The position numbers were made by a program, and so were the translations under genes. A stretch of DNA of 64,000 nucleotides, taken from the NCBI RefSeq assembly GCF_904849725.1, contig NC_058523.1:335647948-335711947 (forward strand), in the 5' to 3' direction. Shown here piece by piece: positions 33,739-44,108 of the stretch. Positions within the stretch are counted from its first letter, which is position 1; every line of letters begins with the position of its first letter. A model generated the notes under the pieces. The model searched no databases. It was not told the origin of the DNA and worked only from the letters and a program-made list of their open reading frames with translations. The DNA comes from Hordeum vulgare subsp. vulgare (lineage: Eukaryota; Streptophyta; Magnoliopsida; Poales; Poaceae).

Positions 33739-34761
33739 CTAAATAATATTAGTTCCAACATTAATGGGTGTACCTGAAATGTAGTGATTGATCCTTTGTC
33801 CATTTACCACCTTCGGGTTAGTACCCGCGGCATCATTGGTCTTTATGGCTCGGAAATGATAAACTTCTTCGATAATATATGGTCCTTCCCATTTGGAGAG
33901 AAGTTTACCTGCAAAGAACATAAGACGAGAATTATATAATAAAACATATTCACCCACTTTGAATTTTCTCTTTTGGACCCTCTTGTCATGCCATCGTTTG
34001 ACTTTTTCTTTAAACAAGTTGGCATTACAATAAGCATGGGTTCTCCATTTGTCAAGTGAGCTAATGTCAAATAGCCTCTTTTCACCTGCAAGCTATCAGT
34101 CATATTGAAGTTCTTTAACAGCGTGAAAAGCTTTATGTTCCAATTAAAGAGGTAAATGACATGTTTTTCCATAAGCCATTTTATAAGGAGACATACCCAT
34201 AGGATTCTTATAAGAAGTTCTATAAGCCCACAAAGCATCATCTAATTTCTTAGACCAATTATTTCTACATCTATTGTCAGTTTTTTTGTAAAATCAACTT
34301 TTTCTCCTTATTGCTCAATTCAACTTGACCACTAGATTTAGGATGATAGGGAGTCGCAACTGTATTATTAACATTATATTTGGCAAGCCTCTTACGAAAA
34401 ACACCATGAACAAAATGTGAACCACCACTAGTCATAATATATCTAGGGACTCCAAACCTTGGAAATATTACTTCCTTAAGCATTTTAATAGAAGTGTTGT
34501 GATCAGCACTGCTAGTGGGGATAGCCTCAACCCGCTTAGTGACATAATCAACAGCAACAAGAATATGAGTGTACCCATTAGACTTAGGAAAAGGTCCCAT
34601 ATAATCAAAACCCCAAACATCAAATAGTTCAATAACAAGAGATTAATTCTTAGGCATTTTCTGATATCTAGTGATATTACCAATCTGTTGACACTCATCA
34701 CAAGATAAGACAAACTTACAAGCGTCCTTGAAGACAGCAGACCAATAAAATCGGATTGCAA
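33739..34761 (-). pseudogene. Integrase and C-terminal part of Athila-type pol
   Basis: Reading down the - strand: 'CDECQQIGN' (zinc-binding end), '[11 protein letters not shown]' with the first catalytic Asp, '[12 protein letters not shown]', where Ser replaces the expected second catalytic Asp, and 'SSGQVELSN' with the Glu. After stops and a frame change comes the C-terminal domain 'KWEGPYIIEEVY' (33739-34017). Loss of the second Asp would inactivate strand transfer even without the stops. Confidence 0.88.
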
Positions 34762-35039
34762 TACCTTATGTGCGGTTCTATCTCCTCCATGGTGTCCTCC
34801 TTAAGCTTCGGAGTGACACTTCCGAAGAATTTGTTCCTGTTCATGCTCAGGTACACAATGTCTAACAATACCATCCACACCTTCTTTATAAAGATCTGGG
34901 TCATCCTAGAAGTAGTGTCTCAAATCATAAAAGAACTTTTTCTTTTGATGGTAAGTAAAACTAGGAGGTATAAACATAGCAACAATATAATGAGCATAGT
35001 CTGCATACCAAGGAGTGTTATGAGAAACATTAATAGCAG

Positions 35040-36418
35040 CTAATTGCTCATCAAGAAAACTATCATTAATAGGTTGTGGGCATCAAGCACATTTTCCAAT
35101 CTAGACAAGTTATCAGCCACGGGATTCTCATCCCCTTTCCAATCAACAATATGAAAATCAAACTCTTGCAGGACAAGAACCCACCTAATAAGCCTAAGCT
35201 TAGCATCTTTGTTTTCCATAAAATACTTAATAGCAGCATGATTTGTGTCAATAGTAACTTTGGAATCAACAATATAAGATCTAAACTTATCACAAGCAAA
35301 CACAACTGCTAGAAACTCTTTTTGGGTGGTAGCATAATTCCTTTGGGCAGTGTCCAAAGTCTTACGAGCATAAGAAATAACATCCAGCTTCTTATCAACT
35401 CTGTGTCCTAGAACAGCCCCAACAGCATAACCCCTTCATCACACATAATGTCAAAAGGTACATCCCAATCACGTGGTTGAACAATAGGTGCAAAAATTAA
35501 AGCTGACTTAAGAGTTTCAAAGGCTTCTACACAATCATCATAGAAAACAAAAGGAACATATTTTTGCAAAAGATTGGTAAGAGGACTAGAAATTTTAGAG
35601 AAGTCTTTAATAAATCTCCTATAGAAACGAGCACGACCAAGGAAACTTCTTATACCTTTAATATCCTTTGGGCATGGCATCTTCTCAATATCATCCACTT
35701 TTGCTTTATCAACCTCTATACCTCTTTCAGAAATTTTATGGCCTAATACAATACCTTCATTAACCATATAGTGGCACTTCTCCCAATTCAAGGCAAGATT
35801 TGTTTGTTCACATGTCTGCAAAACTCGATCAAGGTTGCTTTAGCAATCATCGAAAGATGTTCCGTATACGGAGAAATCATCCATGAAAACCTCAATAATA
35901 TTTTCACAAAAATCAGAGAGGATAGCAGTCATACATCTTTGGAAAGTAGCAGGTGCATTGCATAAACCAAAAGGCATACATCTATAAGCAAAAGTTCGAA
36001 AAGGGCAGGTAAAGGTGTTTTTATCTTGATTAGATTGTGCAACAGGTATTTGAAAAAACCCAGAATAACCATACAAGTAATAAAAGTGGGTGTGCTTAGA
36101 CAACCTTTCTAACATTTGATCAATAAAAGGTAAAGGGTAGTGATCTTTCCTAGTAGCTCTATTCAACTTTCTACAATCTATTACCGTTCTGTAACCAGTT
36201 ACTATCCTCTAAGGTATAAGTTCATTCTTATCATTCGGAACAACAGTAATACCACTCTTTTTAGGAACACAATGAACTGGAATCACCCATCTACTATAAG
36301 CTATGGGGTACATAATACCTGCTTCCAGAAGCTTTAATATATTAGGTCTGACAACATCCTTCTTCTTTGGATTTAAACGTCGTTGGTGTTCAACAATGGG
36401 TTTAGCATCTTGTTCCAT
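35040..36418 (-). pseudogene. Reverse transcriptase-RNase H of Athila-type pol
   Basis: From 36418 downward: 'RRLNPKKKDVVRPNILKLLE', 'RWVIPVHCVPKKSG', 'TFTCPFRTFAYRCMPFGLCN' and FMDDFSVYG, the catalytic Y/FxDD box (about 35880). Then 'ERGIEVDKAKVDDIEKMPC' and 'FLGRARFYRRFIKDFS' (35408-35821), and the RNase H fragment 35040-35357 ('[19 protein letters not shown]'). Separated by stops at several points, including the TAG after 36212 and one after 35840. Confidence 0.9.
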
Positions 36419-36430
36419 ATTAATCTTGTG

Positions 36431-37336
36431 CTAACATAGAGTGGGACTAATACCCTTAAAATCATCGAGAGTATATCCGATAGCAACATTGTGCTTCCTT
36501 AGAACTTTTAATAATCTCTTTTCCTCGTGCTGTGAAAGGTTAGAACTGATAATAACATGATATATTTTGTTTTCATCAAGATGAGCATATTTTGGAGTAT
36601 CATGCAATTGCTTCAGTTCAAACACAGGATCAATCTTAGGTGGAGGAGGACCTCCAAAAGTTCCAGCAGGCAAATTATGCTTAAGGATAGGTGGCTGCTT
36701 AAAGAAAACATCATCTATTTCATTCCTTTCATTCATATGCAAATCATTCTCATGCTCAAGCAAATACCGTTCCAAAGGATCAGTAGGAGGCATAGAAATA
36801 GCAGCAAGACAAAAAATTTCATATTTACTAGGTAAATCTGTATAATGTGGTTATCTATGAAACTTAGATAAATTAAATTCATGAGACATACCACCAAAGT
36901 TGACACTAACAATCTCCTTAGCACAATTAATTTGAGCATTAACAGTTTTCAAGAAAGGTGTACCAAATATGAATTGACAAAAGCTATCTTTTGGAGAACC
37001 AAGAACAAGAAAATTAGTAGGGTATTTGATCTTACCACATAATACTTCAACATCTCTGATAATACCAAGTGGTGAAATAGTATTTCTGCCGGCAAGCTTA
37101 ATAGTGACATCAATATTCTCAATCTGAGTAGGTGCAATATCATTCATGACTTCTTGATATAAAGTAAAAGGAATAGCACGTATGCTAGCACACACATCAC
37201 ATAAACCATGATAGCAATGATCTTCAATTTTATCAGAAACAATAGGCATGCTAACTACGGGTCTATTTTTATTCTTAAGATGAGGACTAGAAATTCCGGA
37301 AGCATTATCACAGAACGAAATAACATGTTCATCCAA
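36431..37336 (-). pseudogene. Aspartic protease and linker of Athila-type pol
   Basis: The protease-like segment (36851-37336) has 'CHGLCDVCASIRAIPFTLYQ'. In Athila proteins the site reads D-x-G-A-S; here Cys replaces the Gly, so activity is doubtful. A linker (36431-36793) with a Pro-rich stretch 'GGPPPPKIDP' leads to the RT. Stops separate the two parts. Confidence 0.82.
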
Positions 37337-37738
37337 TTCATCAGCTAAAAGTTCTTTAACTAAAGCAATGCTAGGTTCAACCTTAATTTGCTCAGGAAGT
37401 GTAAGTGTTCTAACATAACTTTTACTAACTACAGAAGAAACCTTAGATTGCTCTTTAATTCTAAGAGGAAAAGGTGGTTTCTCAAAATAAATAGTAGGAG
37501 CAACTAGAACAACATTGTAGACAATAGTTTTATCTTCTTTAATATCACGAGGTTTTTACTTAATTGCTATAGGAGGATGGTATTTAAACCACTTCTCCTT
37601 GGGAAGATAAACATGAGTAGCAAAATATTGATAAAAAGAGGCTACTATTTTAGAGTCAAGTCCATACTTGGTGCTGAATTTCTAAAAGGCATATGTTTCC
37701 ATAAAAGATTTAACACAATCAAACTTAAGATGTATACC

Positions 37739-38230
37739 TTACTCATTACTTTTGTCGATCTCCCAATCCACATGATTGCGCTTAATATTTTCAATAAGAT
37801 CCCATTTAATTTCAATAGTCTTCTTCATAAAAGAACCAGTTGAAGAAGAATCAAGCATATTTCGATCATTATGTAAAAGTCGAGCATACTTTTTTTGAAG
37901 AATTATTTCTCCTGAGAGCTCTTGATTGGGGCATGTATGAAGCATATAATTCAGCCTCACCCAAGCTTTAGCAATACTTTCTCCTTCACATGGCCAGGAG
38001 TTATAAATATAATTCCGATCATGATGAACCAAATGCATAGGATAAAATTTCCGGTGGAACTCCAATTTCAAACGATTCCAATCCCATGTGTCAGTATCAT
38101 CACATAGCCTATAGCATGTGAGTGCCTTTCCCTCCAAAGATAAAGGAAACACATTCTTCTTAGCCTTGTCTCCAGATAAACATGCAAGATTAAACAAACC
38201 ACACATTTCATCCACATAAATTAAGTGCAT
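37739..38230 (-). pseudogene. gag of the Athila-type element (partial)
   Basis: A 163-residue fragment of the retrotransposon gag domain with 'FPLSLEGKALTCYRLC', 'WDWNRLKLEFHRKFYP' and 'GESIAKAWVRLNYMLHTCPN'. The region 37337-37738 continues gag in broken frames. The start near the PBS is also disrupted. Confidence 0.85.
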
Positions 38231-38488
38231 ATCAGGATGTTTAGTTCCATCGCGTGCATAAGGATTAGCTAAATGTTTCTCAATAAGACCAGCAGGAATT
38301 TCATAGGCAATATCTTCAATAGCTTCAGTAGGTGGTGGAGAGGCAAGTTTAGTGGCTTTCGGTCACGGTGAAGATACCCTAAACAAGCCGCTCAAAGGAT
38401 TACTTTCCATAGTGACAAGTAGCACTAAATTTCAGCACGTAACAAAAATATTTTCTTACCAATTTCCACTCACTAAAGGCGCTTAACT

Positions 38489-38505
38489 CCCCGGCAACGG
38501 CGCGA
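38489..38505 (-). other. Primer binding site, tRNA-Asp type with one mismatch
   Basis: On the - strand TCGCGCCGTTGCCGGGG lies 11 bases after the LTR end. The 3' end of plant tRNA-Asp (..CCCCGGCAACGGCGCCA) would pair except at one base. Confidence 0.75.
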
Positions 38506-38516
38506 GAAAAGAGGCT

Positions 38517-39121
38517 TGATGACCCACAAGTATAGGGGATCAATCGTAGTCATTTTGATAAGTAAGAGTGTCGAACCCAACGAGGAGCAGAAGGAAATGA
38601 CAAGTGGTTTTCAGCAAGGTAGTTTCTGCAAGCACTGAAGCAAGCGGTAACAGATAGTTTGGCAGCAAGATAATTTGTAAAGAGTAACTAGGGACTAAAG
38701 TAAATAAAGTGCAGGAAGATAGCCAAATCATTTTGAGTGCAAAGGACATGAAGGAACACGTACTTATAGTGATGCAAACATTCTTAAGGACACATGGGAA
38801 TTTCATATAGTCACTTTCAACATGTTCTTTTGATTCGCGTTCGCTACTTTGATGATTAGATATGTGAGTGGACCGGTACTTGGGTGTTGTTCTTACTTAA
38901 AAAGCCTCCCACCTATGATTACCCCCTCTCGCAAGCTTCCGCAACTACGAAAAGAGAATTAAGACAAATCTTAACCATATCAATAAACGTTTGGATCCAA
39001 ATTATCCCCTTACCAAATAGTGCTTAAACTGGGGTTTAAGCTTATGTCACTCTTGTAGCCCAACATATAATTACTACTCCACAATGAGTTCCTTCACTCC
39101 CATGAATGGTGAAGTGTCATG
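38517..39121 (-). repeat. 5' LTR of the Athila-type element, truncated by insertion
   Basis: Matches 29950 onward (TGATGACCCACAA...) up to 'GAAGTGTCATG'. The other LTR continues with 'TAGTCGATG', but here another LTR (TGATAACCC) begins. The 5 bp before it (TCATG, 39117-39121) would be the target duplication; the partner is not found in the window. Confidence 0.88.
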
Positions 39122-40539
39122 TGATAACCCACAAGTATAGGGGATCGCAACAGTTTTCGAGGGTAGAGTATTCAACCCAATTTTGTAGATTCGACACAAG
39201 GGGAGCCAAAGAATATCTGAAGGTTTTAGCAGCTGAGTTGTCAATTCAACCACACCTGGAGATTACTTATCTGCAGCAAAGTGATTACTAGCACAGTAAT
39301 ATGATAGTTTTGATGATAGTAGCAGCATCAACAATAACGGTAACAGTGATAGTAGTGATTTTGTAGCAGTAACGATAGCAGTAGCAACGGTAGTAACTTA
39401 GCAAGAACAATATAAGGTAAATTCATAGGCATTGAATCGATGACTCGTTGTATGATATTCATCATGACACAGTTATAACCTAGGGCGATACGGCACTAGC
39501 TCCAGTTCATAAATATAATGTAGGCATGCATTCCGTAAATAGTTATACGTGCTTATGGAAAAAACTTGCATGACATCTTTTGTCCTACCCTCCCATGGCA
39601 ACGGGGTTCTATTGGAAACTAAGGTGTATTAAGGCCTCCTTTTAATAGAGAACCAGAACAAAGCATTAACACACAGTGAATATATGAACTCCTCAATCTA
39701 CGGTCATCACCGGGAGTGGTCCCGACTATTGTCACTCTGGGGTTGCCGGATCATAACACGTAGTAGGTCACTATAACTTGCAAGATCGGATCTAGAACAT
39801 GGATATAATGGTGATAACATAAACGGTTCAGATCTGAAATCATGGCACCCAGGTCCGAAGTGACAAGCATTAAGCATGGCAAAGTCATAGCAACATCAAT
39901 CTTAGAACATAGTGGATACTAGGGATCAGACCCTAACAAAACTAACTCGATTACATGATGAATTTCATCCAACTCCTCACCGACGAGCGGGCCTGCGAAG
40001 GAATTACTCACTCCCGGTGGGGAGCATCATGGAATTGGCGATGGAGATGTGTTGGTGATGACGAAGATCAAAGATCCCCCTCTCCACAGCGCCAAACGGA
40101 CTCCAGATCTGGCCTCCCGATGAAGAACAGGAGACGGCGGTGACTCCGTCTCGTGAAACGTGATAATTCTTTATCCCCCATTTTTTCTAGAATAATAGGA
40201 TTTTATAGCGTCGGTTTCAGGGTCATAGGGGCCACCAGGTGGGGACAACCCACCGGGGCACACCTGGGGGGGGGGGGCAGGCAAGCCCTAGTGGGTTGTG
40301 CCCACCCAGGTGCCCCCCTCAGGTGGCTCTTGGCTCCAAAAATTATATTTATTGATATAAAAAATCCTCGCAAAGTTTCGTTCCATTCCGAGAACTTTTA
40401 TTTCTGCACAAAAACAACACAATGGTAGTTCTGTTGAAAACTGCGTTAGTACGGGGTTAGTTTCATTCAAATCATGCAAATTAGAGTCCAAAACAAGAGG
40501 AAAAGCATTAGGAAAAGTAGATACATTGCAGACGTATCA
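39122..40539 (-). repeat. LTR of a second - strand gypsy element (3' LTR)
   Basis: On + it reads TGATAACCCACAAGTATAGG...GCAGACGTATCA, so on - it starts TGATACGTCTGC and ends GGGTTATCA, 1418 bp. A polypurine tract on the - strand (GCTTGGGGGAAT) lies just outside, making it the 3' LTR of an element whose interior runs to the right. The family is very common in Triticeae; I leave it unnamed. Confidence 0.88.
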
Positions 40540-41979
40540 ATTCCCCCAAGCTTAAACCTTTGCTTGTCCTCAAGCAGTTTAGTTAATAAACTGAAAGTAA
40601 AAAAGAAAAGCTTTTACGAACTCTTTTGCTCTTGTTTCATAAATAAGCTAAAACGACACCCACGTTTTCAGCAAAGATTATAACTAACCATGTCAACAAT
40701 AACTCTTAAAATTATACTAACTCATGTTAATGAACTAATCAACTAGAGAGCAATAATAAGATATCTCAAACAACAACACGTTGTCAAAACAACCATGATA
40801 CAATATGACAATAGTGGTATCTCGCTAGCCCTTTCTGAGACCGCAAAACATAAATGCATAGCACCCTCAAAGTTCAAGCAACGACTAAATATTGTAATTC
40901 ATGGTAGAAAAGATCCAGTCATGATGCACCCAACATTAGCTACACATAATGCATCAGCATGACAACAATGCTCTCAAGTTCTGGCGCTTATTTTAGAAGG
41001 TGATGACACAACATAAAAGTAAATAGATAGTCCCTCTGCAGAGGGAAGCAGTGATATGTAGAGGTGCCACAACTCATGTTTTTCAAACAGAGGAAATTTT
41101 GAGACATGCACCCTTCTCATTTACTTCACGACCATCAGTTATCAATATCTCCCATGCTAAGCACGCTAGTGGCAGTTCCCAAGCAGAAAGGTAAAGGTTA
41201 TGACTCCATTGGGAGTTTTTGTTTGATTATTTGAGAGATCAATCCTTTTTACAATTTGGGACTGAGCATCTCTATTACCTCCCTTTTCTCTTGCGATGGC
41301 GAGTGAATAAACACCCGACCTGAGAATAACCCGCTTAGCATGGAAGATACCGACTACCTCCTATCGTTCCATGAATGATCCATGCACACAAAAAGGATAT
41401 TTATTTGAAGTTTCTAGAGATGGCACATGAAAATTTACTTAGGACGGCAGGGTAATACCGCATATAGATAGGTATGGTGGACTCATTTGGAATAACTTGG
41501 GTTTCAGGTTTTTGATGTACAAGCAAAGTTCCCACTTAGTATAGGCGAAGGCTAGCAAATGGGTTGAGAACCGGCCAGCTAGAGAGCAACAGCGGTCATG
41601 AACATCCATTATGCATAAGTAACATTGGATACTAGCATGAGTAGGATATGAACACGATGAACATAAATATCATAGAGGCTATGTTGGTTTTGATTCAACT
41701 ACATGCATGAACATGTACCAAGTCAAGAGGAGGATACCATATCATCATACTATATTAGAATCATTTTAACGCAATGTTGATATCCAAGATAAGTCATTAT
41801 TCACTCCTAGCTACTTATGCATAGCATGAGAAACTATAATCTCTAATTGTCATTGCAAACATGTTTGATCATAATAGGCTGAATCATGGATACTAGGTTA
41901 AACATATTTACAAAAACAGAACAAGTTGAGTTTATACCCGTTTCTCTGTGCCACGGCCAGTTCATCTAATATCGTCATT
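40540..41979 (-). other. Non-coding interior of the second - strand gypsy element, 3' part
   Basis: It starts with the PPT (+ strand ATTCCCCCAAGCTTAAACC, 40540-40558). About 1.4 kb follow without coding frames until the CACTA element begins. Protein genes appear to be absent, suggesting a non-autonomous element. Confidence 0.7.
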
Positions 41980-42189
41980 CACTACTAGAAAACAGTTATT
42001 TGCCATCTGCTGCTTCTTTGCCGTCTGCTGGCTGATGGCAAAGACCCTCTTTGCCATCAGCTACCAGAAACCAGACGGCAAAGAGCAGGCTGATGCCAAA
42101 GGTACTATTTGCCATCAGCCAGCTCTTTGCCGTCTGCCAGCTCACGGCAAAGAGCATGCAGGCAGACGACAAAGAGGGTGGGCGGCCCA

Positions 42190-42840
42190 CCCCGCAGTCC
42201 CTCTCTCCCCCCTAACGGCCTCTTTCTTTGCCGTCCGCTTTTCTCCTCTATGCCGTCGGGAGGCAGACGGAAAAGAGGGTGCCCCCCTAACGGCCGTTAG
42301 CCCCATCCCCACGCGCCTCTCTCTTCCCCTAACGGCCACCCCGACACCCTCTCTCTCACCCCCGACACCACCACCGTCGTCGCGTCCTCCTCTGGCCTCC
42401 GTGCGCCGCCCTGCGCCCTCCTCCTCCCCGGCCGCCCTGCACCCTCCTCCACCGCCACCCTGCGCCCCCTCCTCCACCCCGACACCCCTCTCTCTCACCC
42501 CCGACACCACCACCGCCGCCGCGCCCTCCTCCGACCTCCGTGCCCCACCGCCGCTGCCGCCGACGCCACCCCCACCCTATCGCCCCACCCCACCACCGCC
42601 GCCCTCCTCACGCCCCTCACCGTGCCCCTCCTCCCCTGGTGCCCTCCTCCCCCCGCGGCCTCTCCTCCCCCTGCAGCCCTCCTCCCCCTGCTGCCCTCCT
42701 CCCCCTGGGGGCCCCTGCAGCATCCGGTTAGTTTTTTTCTTCTTGTTTTTAATAGTTTTTGTTTAATTAGTTATATGTTTTAGTGAGGTTTTGGCTTAGT
42801 TTTAGTTTAGTTTAGGTTCAGTTTTAGTTTAGGTTTAGTG
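42190..42840. other. C-rich low-complexity region of the CACTA element
   Basis: Long stretches of CCTCC and CACCACC give frames on both strands (for example Pro/Ser-rich from 41948), compositional and not genes. After 42720 comes a T-rich stretch with repeated 'TTTAGTTTAG'. Confidence 0.6.
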
Positions 42841-42854
42841 AGGTTAGTTTCCTG

Positions 42855-43069
42855 TTTAGTAAAGGAGAAAAGGAGAAGAAGAAGAAGGAGAAAGGAGAAG
42901 AAGAAGAAGGAGAAAGGAGAAGAAGAAGAAGGAGAAATGAGAAGAAGAAGAAGGAGAAAGGAGAAGAAAAAAATAAGAAGAAGAAGGAAAAGGAAGGGAA
43001 GGAGAAGAAAGAAGAAGAAGAAGAAGAAGAAAAATAGGAGAGGAAGAGAAGAATAAGAGTAAAAAATAA

Positions 43070-43101
<32 letters not shown>

Positions 43102-43258
43102 GAAGAAGAAGAAGAGAAGAAGAAAACAATAAGAAGGAGAAGAAGAATAAGAGGAAAAAAGAAAAAAGAAAATAAGAATAAGAAGAAGAAGAAGAGAAGA
43201 AGAAAAGAAGAAGAAGGAGAAGAAGAATAAGAGGAAAAAACAAAAAAGAAAATAAGAA

Positions 43259-43289
<31 letters not shown>

Positions 43290-43415
43290 AAGAAGAAGAG
43301 AAGAAAAGAAGAAGAAGGAGAAGAAGAATAAGAGGAAAAAAGAAAAAAGAAAATAAGAATAAGAATAATAAGAAGAAGAAGAATAAGAGGAAAAAAGAAA
43401 AAAGAAAATAAGAGT
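42855..43415. repeat. (GAA/AGG)n purine-rich microsatellite with (AAT)n core
   Basis: About 560 bp almost free of pyrimidines on +, with an (AAT) run at about 43067-43100 and internal duplications of 'AAGAGGAAAAAAGAAAAAAG'. Confidence 0.88.
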
Positions 43416-43755
43416 TAGGTCACATATTTTTTGATTATCTTATAAAAACATCATATTTGTGTTGATCCGGTGAATTTCAATGTGCAGTTGTTCGACGACC
43501 TCCACGTCCGTTGGACGAGCTCCGCCCCTACGTTTGTTGGTGAGCACAAATGACTTCTCCTCCTACCCCCTTAATTTGCTCTGTCCCGGTCTTCGTGCCG
43601 ATGAAACTTGCTAGCTATATATAGGTTTCTTCAATCATGAGTATGCCTGACTAGTATGCGTCTCTCGTTCGAAAGGGAGAAATCTATAAATATGCATGTC
43701 TTTGCATATTTATAACCGCCATCCTTTCGAATTGTCTAAAATTATCCATGGACAG

Positions 43756-43971
43756 CCCGAGTATGTGTAGATTGGGTTCGTTTTCCCGTATGCTGTGCTC
43801 TGAATCTGATGCGGAATTTCGTCAGTGCCTCCCTGTTGTTCTCCGGATGCACATCCTCTCTGTTTATTGCGGAGACGTGTATCAGGAGAACGGCGGGGAG
43901 GTGCTGCCAAAATTTTGCGTTGGATCTAGAGCAGAGCATGGGAAAACGAACCCAATCTACACATACTCGGG
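43756..43971. repeat. 216-bp palindrome (long hairpin) in the CACTA element
   Basis: The arm starting CCCGAGTATGTGTAGATTGG is repeated, inverted, at the right end (CCAATCTACACATACTCGGG). The outer 32 bases pair perfectly, and the rest pairs imperfectly toward the centre near 43860. It lies in the leader of the TNP2 gene, about 140 bp before its ATG. Confidence 0.9.
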
Positions 43972-44108
43972 TGGGATTAGGACCTATCTTTACCTATTAG
44001 CGTGTAGGTTGCCTAGACGTAATAAAAATGGCGAACCTGATTAACCAATGAATATAAATGCTAAATTATATATAAATATATTTCTTCTGTCTTTAGTAGC
44101 TACGCAAG

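Larger units (their letters stand above)
29950..39121 (-). mobile_element. Athila-type Ty3/gypsy retrotransposon, decayed
   Basis: On the - strand the order is LTR (38517 and beyond, interrupted at 39121), tRNA-Asp-type PBS, gag, protease, RT, RNase H, integrase, a long non-coding 3' region, polypurine tract and LTR (31437-29950). The gag and protease sequences resemble Athila-lineage elements of Triticeae. LTRs begin TGATCCATCC and end GGGTCATCA. The two LTR copies differ by roughly 10% by eye, and all ORFs are broken, so it is old. Part of the 5' LTR is displaced by the insertion at 39122. Confidence 0.9.

Noticed and set aside
41948..42766. 272-codon Pro/Ser-rich ORF
   Set aside because: It starts outside the CACTA element and runs across its terminus into C-rich low-complexity sequence; no domain.
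42824..43243. 139-codon Phe/Ser/Leu-rich ORF on the - strand, looking like a membrane protein
   Set aside because: It is the complement of a GAA microsatellite.
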